Assembly: GCF_003355155.1 (NCBI RefSeq)
Contig: NZ_CP031320.1
Span: 5,447,367-5,511,366 of the forward strand
Source of the DNA: Streptomyces armeniacus
Lineage (GTDB): Bacteria; Actinomycetota; Actinomycetes; Streptomycetales; Streptomycetaceae
DNA: 64,000 nt
Direction: 5' to 3'
The stretch's first letter is position 1. Each line of letters opens with the position of its first letter. The position numbers and the translations under genes are program-made. Below are positions 27,131-35,202 of the stretch, one piece after another. The notes beneath the pieces were generated by a model, which saw only the letters and a program-made list of their open reading frames with translations, was not told where the DNA came from and searched no databases.

Positions 27131-28501
27131 GTGACGAGCACCCCCGGCATACGCCGGACGCCGCGCACGGCACGCAGGCCGCGCACACCGCGCTCGCGGA
27201 CCCGGCCGCCCCGCGCACTCGCCGCGCTGGCCGTGCTGAGCGCGCTGGCGCTGCTGCTGTCCGGCTGTTCCGGCGACGCGAGCGGCTCCAGCGGCGGCAA
27301 GGTGACGCTCACCTTCGCCTGGTGGGGCAACGACGACCGGCACAAGCGCACCAACGAGGCCGTCGACCTGTTCGAGAAGCGGCATCCGAACGTCACGGTG
27401 CGCACGTCGTTCGCGAGCTACGAGTCGTACGTGCAGAAGCTCGCGACCCAGGCGGCGGGCGGTGACCTGCCGGACGTGGCGCAGCTCGACTACCGGCAGA
27501 TCTCGCAGTACGCGGGCAGCGACACGCTCCGCGACCTCGGCCCGTACGTCAAGAGCGGGGCGCTGCGCACGGGCGCGTTCGACAAGGAACTGCTGAGCAC
27601 GGGGGCGTACGAGGGCACGCAGTACGCCCTGCCCATGGGCAGCGGCACGACCGGGTTCGCGTACGACGCCGCCGTGTTCGAGAAGGCCGGCGTCGACCCG
27701 CCGAAGCCGGGCTGGACCTGGCAGGAGTGGGCGGACGCCGGGCGCGCGGTCAGCGACCTCGGGCTGAAGGGCCCGAACGGCAAGCCGTACACCGGGCACA
27801 CCGACATGGGCGTCCACGAGGACGCGTTCGAGATGTGGCTGCGCAGCCGCGGCAAGCAGCTGTACGCGTCGGAGGACGAACTCGGCTTCACCGCACGCGA
27901 TCTCGCACGGTTCTGGAGCTTCACCGACAAGCTGCGGCGTGAGGGCGTCGTGTCGCAGGCCAAGGACACGTCGCAGATCTCGGGCGCGGTGGAGAGCGGG
28001 CCGATGGGCCGCAAGCTGGCGGCCACCGACTTCACCTGGGACGCGCCGTTCCTCGGGTATCCGCCGCTGCTGGGCGACAGCGTCCACTTCGCACCCGTGC
28101 CCACCACGGGCGGCAAGGCCGGGCAGTACATCAAGCCGACGATGCTGCTGGGCGTCGGCGCGAACAGCGAACACCCGAAGGAGGCCGCCGAGTTGGTCGA
28201 CTTCCTGCTCAACGACCCGGCCGCGGGCGACATCCTCGGCGTCACCCGCGGCGTACCGCCCAACCAGGAGATCGCCGAACGGGTCAGCAAGGACCTGAAG
28301 GGCCCGGAGAAGGAGCTCTACGACTTCGGCAAGAAGGTCATCCGGTACGGCGTCGACCCGCCGCCGAAGGCGCCGCCGCGCGGCGACGTCGTCCTGCAAG
28401 TGTCGTTCTCGCGGGTCTACCAGCAGGTGGTGTACGAGCGGCAGAGCCCGGCCGAGGCCGCCGAGGAGTACGTCGCCGAGGCTGAGAGGGAGCTGCGATG
28501 A
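27131..28501 (+). CDS. ABC sugar-binding lipoprotein (family 1 extracellular solute-binding protein)
   Basis: A 456-residue lipoprotein. The GTG at 27131 has AGGAGG four bases upstream. A long basic N-region precedes a hydrophobic core and the lipobox LLLSGC (Cys46). The mature part begins TLTFAWWGNDDRHKRTNEAV and has the SBP_bac_1 pattern (VTVRTSFASYESYVQKLATQ; LPDVAQLDY; PMGSGTTGFAYD; PGWTWQEWADAG). It would bind an oligosaccharide at the cell surface for the two downstream permeases. The next gene overlaps by ATGA. No ATPase is encoded, so a shared MsiK-like ATPase is expected. Confidence 0.92.
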   Translation: MTSTPGIRRTPRTARRPRTPRSRTRPPRALAALAVLSALALLLSGCSGDASGSSGGKVTLTFAWWGNDDRHKRTNEAVDLFEKRHPNVTVRTSFASYESYVQKLATQAAGGDLPDVAQLDYRQISQYAGSDTLRDLGPYVKSGALRTGAFDKELLSTGAYEGTQYALPMGSGTTGFAYDAAVFEKAGVDPPKPGWTWQEWADAGRAVSDLGLKGPNGKPYTGHTDMGVHEDAFEMWLRSRGKQLYASEDELGFTARDLARFWSFTDKLRREGVVSQAKDTSQISGAVESGPMGRKLAATDFTWDAPFLGYPPLLGDSVHFAPVPTTGGKAGQYIKPTMLLGVGANSEHPKEAAELVDFLLNDPAAGDILGVTRGVPPNQEIAERVSKDLKGPEKELYDFGKKVIRYGVDPPPKAPPRGDVVLQVSFSRVYQQVVYERQSPAEAAEEYVAEAERELR

Positions 28502-29472
28502 CCGCCCAGGCACCGCCCCCGGCCGCCGCCGCGGAACGGCCCGCCCCGGCCCGCGACCGCGCGGCCCCCGGGCGCCGCCGGCCGGTGCGGCGCGAACGGC
28601 AGGGGCCCGCGTACATCTTCCTGTCCCCGTGGATCCTCGGCGTCGTCCTGCTGACGCTCGCGCCGATGGCCGTCTCGCTCTACCTCTCCTTCACCGACTA
28701 CAACCTCTTCGACCCGCCGAAGTGGGTCGGCCTGCGCAACTACGCGGAGATGTTCACCGAGGACCCGCGCTACTGGCGCTCGGTCGGTACGACGCTGCTG
28801 TACGTCGTCGTCGCCGTGCCGCTCAAGCTCGCGCTGGCGCTCGGCGTCGCCCTCCTGCTCAACTCCATGCGCACCGGCAAGGGCTTCTACCGCTCCGCGT
28901 TCTACGCCCCCTCCCTGCTCGGCGCGAGCATGTCCATCGCGCTGGTGTGGCGGGCGCTGTTCAACGACGGCGGCACCGTCGACGAGCTCCTCTCCGGCGT
29001 CGGCATCAACACCGGCGGCTGGGTCGCGGACCCGGACCTCGCCGTGTTCGTCGTCGTGCTGCTGACCGTCTGGCAGTTCGGCGCCCCCATGGTCATCTTC
29101 CTCGCCGGGCTGCAGCAGATCCCGACCGACGTGTACGAGGCCGCCGCGCTGGACGGCGCGGGCCGCTGGCGGCAGTTCGTGTCCGTCACCCTGCCGATGC
29201 TGTCGCCGGTGCTGTTCTTCAACCTGGTGCTGGAGACCATCCAGTCCTTCCAGGTCTTCACGCCCGCCTTCGCGATCAGCGCCGGCAAGGGCGGCCCGGC
29301 CGACTCGACGAACTTCTACACGCTCTATCTCTACGAACGCGGCTTCTCCGCCTCCCACATGGGCTACGCCTCGGCGATGGCCTGGGTGCTGCTGCTCGCC
29401 ATCGGCGCGGTGACCGTCGTGCTGTTCCGCACCTCACGCTCCTGGGTCTTCTACGCGAACGAGGAGGGCTGA
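28498..29472 (+). CDS. ABC sugar permease (MalF type)
   Basis: A 324-residue membrane protein overlapping the binding protein by ATGA. Six transmembrane segments follow a charged Pro/Ala-rich N-terminus, the first being YIFLSPWILGVVLLTLAPM. The EAA-like cytoplasmic loop YEAAALDGAGRWRQFVSVTLPML is intact and is the contact for the ATPase. It pairs with the next permease to form the channel for the oligosaccharide bound by the upstream lipoprotein. Confidence 0.93.
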   Translation: MTAQAPPPAAAAERPAPARDRAAPGRRRPVRRERQGPAYIFLSPWILGVVLLTLAPMAVSLYLSFTDYNLFDPPKWVGLRNYAEMFTEDPRYWRSVGTTLLYVVVAVPLKLALALGVALLLNSMRTGKGFYRSAFYAPSLLGASMSIALVWRALFNDGGTVDELLSGVGINTGGWVADPDLAVFVVVLLTVWQFGAPMVIFLAGLQQIPTDVYEAAALDGAGRWRQFVSVTLPMLSPVLFFNLVLETIQSFQVFTPAFAISAGKGGPADSTNFYTLYLYERGFSASHMGYASAMAWVLLLAIGAVTVVLFRTSRSWVFYANEEG

Positions 29473-30413
29473 TGACGACCGCCGCCGCCCCGCACGACAC
29501 CGGCACGGGCACCGGTACGGGCCCGGGCACCGGCGCGGGCCACGACGGACCCGCGCGCACCGGCGGGCGCGCACGTGCCCGTACCCGCGCGCGCCGCCTG
29601 GCGCGGCACGCGGGCGCGCTCGCGGTGCTGCTCGTCCTGCTGTACCCGCTGGTGTGGCTGCTGGCGACGTCCCTCAAACCGGCCGAGGAGGTCGTCACCA
29701 GCCTCAGGCTGCTGCCGGGCCGGCTGGAGTGGTCCAACTACAGCACCGCGATGGAGGGCGTCAGCGGCGTGCCCGTCAGCAGACTGCTGACGAACTCCCT
29801 GCTGATCTCGCTCGGTTCGGTGCTCGGCAACGTGCTGTCGTGCGCGCTGGCCGCGTACGCCTTCGCGCGGCTGCGGTTCCGGATGCGCGGCGTGATGTTC
29901 GCGTTCATGGTGGCGACGATGATGCTGCCGCACCACGCGGTGCTGATCCCGCAGTACATCATCTTCAACCAGCTCGGCATGGTGGACACGTACTGGCCGC
30001 TGATCCTGCCGAAGTTCCTCGCCACCGAGGCGTTCTTCGTGTTCCTCATCGTGCAGTTCATGCGCGGGCTGCCGAGGGAGCTGGACGAGGCGGCCCGTAT
30101 CGACGGCTGCGGGCCGTTCCGCATCTTCTGGTCGGTGGTGCTGCCGCTGACCCGGCCCGCGCTGATCACGACCGCGATCTTCACGTTCATCTGGACCTGG
30201 AACGACTTCTTCACCCAGCTGATCTACCTCTTCGACCCGGAGAAGTTCACGATCACGCTGGCCCTGCGGAACTTCGTCGACCAGTCCAGCACCTCTGCGT
30301 TCGGGCCGATGTTCGCGATGTCCGTGGTCTCGCTGCTGCCGATCGTGCTGTTCTTCTTCGCGTTCCAGCGCTATCTCGTGCAGGGCATGGCGACGTCCGG
30401 ACTGAAGGGCTGA
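29472..30413 (+). CDS. ABC sugar permease (MalG type)
   Basis: A 313-residue membrane protein. The ATG at 29472 overlaps the previous stop (TGATG) with GAGGAGGG just upstream. The N-terminal 40 residues are Gly/Thr/Arg low complexity. Six transmembrane segments follow, with the EAA loop ELDEAARIDGCGPFRIFWSVVLPL and a WTWNDFF segment typical of MalG-like permeases. It partners with the upstream permease. Confidence 0.93.
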   Translation: MTTAAAPHDTGTGTGTGPGTGAGHDGPARTGGRARARTRARRLARHAGALAVLLVLLYPLVWLLATSLKPAEEVVTSLRLLPGRLEWSNYSTAMEGVSGVPVSRLLTNSLLISLGSVLGNVLSCALAAYAFARLRFRMRGVMFAFMVATMMLPHHAVLIPQYIIFNQLGMVDTYWPLILPKFLATEAFFVFLIVQFMRGLPRELDEAARIDGCGPFRIFWSVVLPLTRPALITTAIFTFIWTWNDFFTQLIYLFDPEKFTITLALRNFVDQSSTSAFGPMFAMSVVSLLPIVLFFFAFQRYLVQGMATSGLKG

Positions 30414-30419
30414 CGGGCC

Positions 30420-31055
30420 GTGGGCACCGCCCGTACGCCCGGCACGCTGCGCCGTGAGACCCGGGAGCCCGGCGAGCTGTTCGGGCCGCGCTTCGCGCTG
30501 TTCGCCGACATGCTCGCCGTCGGCATCACCACCGCCGTCGTCTGCCTTCCCGTCGTCACCGCGCCCGCCGCGCTGGCCGCCGCCTGCTCCGTGCTGCGCG
30601 GCGCGATCCGCGAGGACCGTACGGTGACCGTCGGCCGCTACGCCGCCGCGCTGCGCGCACACGGCCTGCCGCGGACCCTCGCGGCGGGCGCGACCGTCCT
30701 CGGCGTCGCGGCGCTCCTCGGCCTCGACCTGCTGCTCGCACGCGCCGGACTGCCCGGCGCGCCCGCCGTGTCGGCGGCGCTCGCCGTCCTGGCCGCGGCG
30801 GCCCTTGTCGTCGGGCTGCGCGCGGCGGCCGATCCCGCTGCGGCGGCCAGCTGGCGTACGGCGCTGCGAAACGCCTCCGCGCGCGCGGTGGCCGATCCGG
30901 GCGGCTGCGTGCTGACGGCGGTGGCGGTGGTGCTGTGCGGCGCGTTCGTCTGGATGCTGCCGCTGCTGGCACCGCTCGTCCTGGGGCCGCTCGCCTTCGC
31001 GGTGACCGTCATCGAACTCCGTGCGACAGGCAACTCCCGTACCAGCGAAGGGTGA
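30420..31055 (+). CDS. DUF624 (YesL-like) membrane protein
   Basis: A 211-residue protein with a GTG start six bases after the permease stop. It has about four to five hydrophobic helices and the family start (PGELFGPRFALFADMLAVGI), followed by TVTVGRYAAAL. DUF624/YesL proteins travel with carbohydrate ABC transporters and glycosidases, and their function is unknown. Its position as the last transport-associated gene of cluster I fits that habit. Confidence 0.8.
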   Translation: MGTARTPGTLRRETREPGELFGPRFALFADMLAVGITTAVVCLPVVTAPAALAAACSVLRGAIREDRTVTVGRYAAALRAHGLPRTLAAGATVLGVAALLGLDLLLARAGLPGAPAVSAALAVLAAAALVVGLRAAADPAAAASWRTALRNASARAVADPGGCVLTAVAVVLCGAFVWMLPLLAPLVLGPLAFAVTVIELRATGNSRTSEG

Positions 31056-31060
31056 TCCCC

Positions 31061-31274
31061 GTGAGCCCGCAGCCGCACCTGGACGCTGGAGAACGACGCG
31101 CTGCGCGCCACCGTCGTCTTCCGCGACGGCGGCATCCGGCTGACCGACGACGGCACCCAGCGCAGCCTCGACCGGGGCACGCACATGGGCGCGCGGCTCC
31201 GTACGGTGGGGCTCCCGGTCGACCTGGGCGAGAACACGTCGAAGGGGAAGGCGTTCTGGCTGGCGGCGGTGTGA
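31061..31274 (+). pseudogene. Remnant of a glycoside-hydrolase-like gene (frameshifted, internally deleted)
   Basis: A GTG at 31061 with GAAGGG upstream opens a frame (SPQPHL) that loses homology-like sequence at once. In the +1 frame, from about 31077, the sequence reads TWTLENDALRATVVFRDGGI. This is the look of the N-terminal strand of carbohydrate-active enzymes acting on sugar ends (GH36-like). It then jumps to GLPVDLGENTSKGKAFWLAAV and a stop at 31272. A functional enzyme would be hundreds of residues longer. I infer a frameshift near 31075 and a large internal deletion. It ends cluster I and is probably the lost hydrolase for its substrate. Confidence 0.5.
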
Positions 31275-31349
31275 GCGCGTACGTGTCCGGGCATGCGGGC
31301 GTTTGCCCGCGGGAGTGTGCCCCGTACGGGCGTGTGTGTACGGCGCGGG

Positions 31350-33284
31350 CTACAGTTTCTGCGCCAAGTGGTGCAGCCGCAGCGCGAGTTGGATCTCGAG
31401 TGAACGGGCGGGCGCGTTCCAGTCCTTGCCGAGCAGCCGGCCGATCCGCTCCAGGCGCTGCACGACCGTGTTGACGTGGATGTGCAGCGCGTCCTTCGTA
31501 CGGGTCAGGCTGGCGCCCTGCGTGAAGTACGTGTCGAGGGTGTGGACGAGCTCCGTGCCGCGGCGCGCGTCGTAGTCGAGGACGGGGCCGAGGGTGCCGT
31601 TCACATAGCCGGCCAGGTCGGCGTGGTCGCCGAGCAGCACGCCGAGGAAACCGAGGTCGGGCAGGGCCGCGCCGTGCCCCGTGTGCCCCAGCGCGAGCAG
31701 CGCCGACAGGCAGCGGTGCGCCTCGCCGTGTGCGGTGGACAGCGCGTGCGGGCCGCAGCCGCCCTCCGTGCCCGCGCCGCCCACGGTGACCGGCGCGCCC
31801 ACGGCCTTGCCCAACTCGGCGGCGAGCGACTGCGCGCACCGGCCGGGCTCGTTCGTACGCGCCACCAGCACGACGTGGTCGTGGTGCAGCCCGGCCAGGC
31901 CGCCCCGCGTACGCGCGCTCTGCGCCGCCGCCGTGAGCAGCCGCCGCCGGCTGGCCGCCGTGCAGTCCACCACCAGTACGGCGTGCGGCTGCGCCAGGTC
32001 CATGCCCAGCCGGCGGGCACGGGACGCGAGGCTGCCGCTGTCGCCGGTCGCGGCCAGCAGGTCGTACAGCAGCTCCCCGCGTACCCGGTCCTCCGTCTCG
32101 GCCGCCGTACGGCGCAGCAGGAGCAGCAGCGCCGTCACGATGCTGGCGCGCTCGAACAGCAGCCGGTCGGCGTCATCCAGCTCCGCGCGGCCCGTCAGCG
32201 CGATGTCGCCGAGCAGCTCAGGCCCGGCCAGCACGGCGCACACCCACGTCCCGTCGCTGCACACCGCGCGCCCGCTGCTGCGCGACGCGGACACGGCCTG
32301 CTCCGGCGGCGGCAGCGGGTCCGTGCCCGTACGGGCCAGCTCGGTGCCGTCCGCGTCGTGGATCAGGATGCCGCCGTCCAGCAGCGCGGCGATCCCTGCG
32401 GCCACCTCGGTCGCGTCCGCGCCGCGCAGCACCAGGTCCGTGAGGTGGTCGTGGGCCTCCTCCGTACGGCGCATGGCCCGGTTGTGCGCCCGGATGGTCT
32501 CCGAGGCGGCGCCCAGCTCCGCCAGCGCCGAACGCGTCTCCTCCAGCAGCCGCGCGCTGTCGATCGCGATGGCCGCGTGGTCCGCCAGCGACGACAGCAG
32601 CGCCACCTCCTCGCGGGAGAACTCGCGCGGCGTGCGGTCGGCCGCGTACAGCACCCCGATCACCGTCGCGCCCAGCCGCATCGGCACACCGAGGATCGCG
32701 CGCAGGCCCTCGTCCCGTACGCCGCCGTCGATGGTGACGGTGTGGTGGAAACGCGGGTCCGCCTGGTAGTCGCCGGTGGCGTACGGGCGGGCCGTCTGCG
32801 CGACCAGCCCGCCCAGGCCCTCGCCCATGCCGAGCCGCAACTGCTGGAACGAGGCGGCCACCGAGCCGTCCGTGACCCGCATGTACGTGTCGCCGGCGGT
32901 CTCGTCGGTGAGCGTCATGTACGTGACGTCGGTGCCGAGCAGCAGCTTGGCGCGGTGCACGATGGCGCGGAGCACGGCATCCAGGTCGCGCAGCGCCGCC
33001 AGGTCGCTCGCCGTGTCGAACAGCGCGGTCAGCTCCGCCTCGCGCTCCCGGTGCTGGGTGAGGGTGCGCCGGATCGACAGCGCGACCCGCGCCGCCGCCT
33101 CGACGGCGGCCACCTCCTCCGCCGCCGCCCCCGCCTCACGGGCCTCGGCGGCGGGCCCGGCGAACTCCTCGGCGGGCGCGCCGCGCGCGAGCAGGTCGAG
33201 GAGCTGCCGGAGGCCGTCCCCGGAGCGCGGGGGCGGGCCGCCGGCGGGCTCCTCGGGCCGGGGGGCTGTCACGGTGGGGAGCAT
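31350..33284 (-). CDS. GAF-domain PucR-type transcriptional regulator
   Basis: A 644-residue protein. A helical N-terminus (1-90) precedes a GAF domain (ELTALFDTASDLAALRDLDA through LLSSLADHAAIAIDSARLL, about 90-250). A linker and a second sensory region follow. The C-terminal PucR-type helix-turn-helix is FTQGASLTRTKDALHIHVN with the end RLLGKDWNAPARSLEIQLAL. Such regulators sense small metabolites and activate adjacent transport genes. The ATG at 33282-33284 lies 22 bp after the MHS transporter stop and has no ribosome site, so translation may depend on the upstream gene. Likely to control that transporter. Confidence 0.85.
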   Translation of the reverse strand: MLPTVTAPRPEEPAGGPPPRSGDGLRQLLDLLARGAPAEEFAGPAAEAREAGAAAEEVAAVEAAARVALSIRRTLTQHREREAELTALFDTASDLAALRDLDAVLRAIVHRAKLLLGTDVTYMTLTDETAGDTYMRVTDGSVAASFQQLRLGMGEGLGGLVAQTARPYATGDYQADPRFHHTVTIDGGVRDEGLRAILGVPMRLGATVIGVLYAADRTPREFSREEVALLSSLADHAAIAIDSARLLEETRSALAELGAASETIRAHNRAMRRTEEAHDHLTDLVLRGADATEVAAGIAALLDGGILIHDADGTELARTGTDPLPPPEQAVSASRSSGRAVCSDGTWVCAVLAGPELLGDIALTGRAELDDADRLLFERASIVTALLLLLRRTAAETEDRVRGELLYDLLAATGDSGSLASRARRLGMDLAQPHAVLVVDCTAASRRRLLTAAAQSARTRGGLAGLHHDHVVLVARTNEPGRCAQSLAAELGKAVGAPVTVGGAGTEGGCGPHALSTAHGEAHRCLSALLALGHTGHGAALPDLGFLGVLLGDHADLAGYVNGTLGPVLDYDARRGTELVHTLDTYFTQGASLTRTKDALHIHVNTVVQRLERIGRLLGKDWNAPARSLEIQLALRLHHLAQKL

Positions 33285-33306
33285 AGGGGGTGATCGCCTC
33301 CGGGGG

Positions 33307-34908
33307 TCAGCCGTTGACCTTGGCCGAGCGGCGGGGCACCTTCCGCTCGCCGTCCGCGTCCGCCGCTGTGTCATCTGTCTCTTCTGTGTCCGCTGTGCCT
33401 GCTGTGTCCGCTTGGTTCTCCGCGTTCTCGTGCTTCGCCGCCGGGGTGGCGGGCGGGCCGGACCCGACGGGCACCTCGTCGCGCGTCAGATCGCGCGCAC
33501 GGGTCTCGGCGGCCACCCAGCAGGTGGCGGCGGTGATCACGGACGCGAGGCAGAGGTAGACGGACACGGGCACGGACGAGTCGAAGTCCTTCAGCAGCTC
33601 CACGGCGATGATCGGGGCGAGCGAACCCGCGACGATCGCGGCGACCTGCGAGCCCATCGACGCCCCCGTGTAGCGGACCCGGGTGTCGAACATCTCGGAG
33701 AGGAACGCCGCCTGCGGCCCGTACATCGCGCCGTGGAACAGCAGCCCCACGGTGACCGAGACGGTGATCACCGGGAACGACTCCGAGTCGATCAGCGCGA
33801 AGAACGCGAACGCCCAGCCCGCCATGCCGACCGCGCCCAGCCCGATCACCGGACGGCGGCCGACCCGGTCCGAGAGCGCGCCCCACAGCGGGATGGTCAC
33901 GAAGTGCAGCGCGGAGCCGATCAGCACGGCGTTCAGCGCCGTGCTCTTGGGCAGGTCGAGATGGGCGGTCACGTAGACGAGCACGAAGGACGTGATGATG
34001 TAGTACGACACGTTCTCGCCGAAGCGCGCGCCGATCGCGGTGAGCACCTGCCGCCAGCTGCTGCGGAACACCTCGACGACCGGCGCCCGTACGGGAGCGG
34101 GGAGCGGCGCGTGGGGCACGTCCTCCTCGGCCCTGGCCCCAGCCTCGGCCCCGGCCTTCGCACCGGTCGGGTCCGCCGCGTCCGCGGCCTGCGCCGCCGC
34201 CTGCGCCGCGGCCTTGCGCTGCGCCTCGACGAAGACGGGCGACTCGGAGACGGACAGCCGTATCCACAGCCCGATGATCACCAGCACCCCGGACAGCAGG
34301 AACGGCACCCGCCAGCCCCAGGCGAGGAATGCGTCGTCCGACTGGACCGCGGCGAGCAGCGCCAGGACGCCGGTCGCCAGCAGGTTCCCGCCGGGCGCAC
34401 CGGACTGCGGCCAAGAGGCCCAGAAACCACGGTGCTTGGGACCGCCGTGCTCGGACACCAGGAGTACGGCGCCGCCCCACTCGCCGCCGAGCGCGAAGCC
34501 CTGCACCAGGCGGAGCACCGTCAACAGGACGGCGGCGCCGAGGCCGAGCGTGGCGTGCGTGGGCAGCAGGCCCATCGCGAACGTGGACCCGCCCATCAGC
34601 AGCAGGCTGACCACCAGCAGCTTCTTGCGCCCGATCCGGTCGCCGAAGTGACCGAAGACGAGACCGCCGATGGGCCGGGCCGCGAAGCCGAGCGCGTACG
34701 TCATGAACGCCAGCAGGGTGCCCACGAGCGGCTCGCTGTCGGGGAAGAACAGCTCGTTGAACACCAGGGCGGCGGCGGAACCGTAGAGGAAGAAGTCGTA
34801 CCACTCGATGGTGGTGCCGATCAGGCTGGCGGCGACAACGCGCCGCAGGGAGCCGGACTTGGGGGGAGTCGGCGGAGTCGGGGGAGCGGTTGGTGCGGCG
34901 GCTGCCAT
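33307..34908 (-). CDS. MHS-type MFS metabolite:proton symporter
   Basis: A 533-residue membrane protein with 12 predicted segments. The N-terminus is SLRRVVAASLIGTTIEWYDF, the usual start of metabolite:H+ symporters (shikimate, citrate, proline/betaine relatives). Loop motif GDRIGRKKLL (motif A) and the second copy GALSDRVGRRPVIG are intact. The central cytoplasmic loop has an Ala-rich insertion (AAAQAAAQAADAAD), and the C-terminal tail is acidic Thr/Ala/Asp rich. The ATG at 34908 has GGAAG upstream. Substrate is unknown. It forms an operon with the PucR-type regulator and is divergent from the DeoR/LacI-type regulator. Confidence 0.9.
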   Translation of the reverse strand: MAAAAPTAPPTPPTPPKSGSLRRVVAASLIGTTIEWYDFFLYGSAAALVFNELFFPDSEPLVGTLLAFMTYALGFAARPIGGLVFGHFGDRIGRKKLLVVSLLLMGGSTFAMGLLPTHATLGLGAAVLLTVLRLVQGFALGGEWGGAVLLVSEHGGPKHRGFWASWPQSGAPGGNLLATGVLALLAAVQSDDAFLAWGWRVPFLLSGVLVIIGLWIRLSVSESPVFVEAQRKAAAQAAAQAADAADPTGAKAGAEAGARAEEDVPHAPLPAPVRAPVVEVFRSSWRQVLTAIGARFGENVSYYIITSFVLVYVTAHLDLPKSTALNAVLIGSALHFVTIPLWGALSDRVGRRPVIGLGAVGMAGWAFAFFALIDSESFPVITVSVTVGLLFHGAMYGPQAAFLSEMFDTRVRYTGASMGSQVAAIVAGSLAPIIAVELLKDFDSSVPVSVYLCLASVITAATCWVAAETRARDLTRDEVPVGSGPPATPAAKHENAENQADTAGTADTEETDDTAADADGERKVPRRSAKVNG

Positions 34909-35132
34909 GGTCACCACTTCCAGGCGGGGACGGGGAATCGTTCCGTGTCGCCCACACCGTAGGAACGGCCTGGTCAGAACCCCATGTGCCGCGTCGCCAT
35001 ACTTTGGGCGCGGCCTGTGTGTGCCGGTCCCACGCGGGCGTCCCCGCGGGCCCGGCAGGCTGCCCCCGCGGGCCGGGCCGGCCGCTCCGGCCTGGACAGA
35101 ACACCCTGCCCGATCGTTATGCTGCCGCAAAG

Positions 35133-35160
35133 CGTTCAAACGAACACCATTCAAACGAAC
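35133..35160. promoter_or_regulatory. Operator candidate: two direct copies of TTCAAACGAAC
   Basis: TTCAAACGAAC occurs at 35135-35145 and 35150-35160, a 15-bp period. It lies 43-68 bp before the regulator start and within the divergent gap to the MHS transporter. The first copy contains CGTTCAAACG (35133-35142), the exact complement of a 10-mer in the gene-free stretch before cluster I (23586-23595). Each copy also has a GTTC/ATTC...GAAC half-dyad. Autoregulation by the DeoR/LacI hybrid is the simplest reading. Confidence 0.5.
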
Positions 35161-35202
35161 AACAACACGGGCGGCGGCAGCGGCCCGGCGAGGGGGCCCA
35201 GC

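Noticed and set aside
32776..34962. Plus-strand frame (728 codons) opposite the PucR-type regulator and MHS transporter
   Set aside because: Shadow frame covering two genes; no ribosome site and no recognisable fold.
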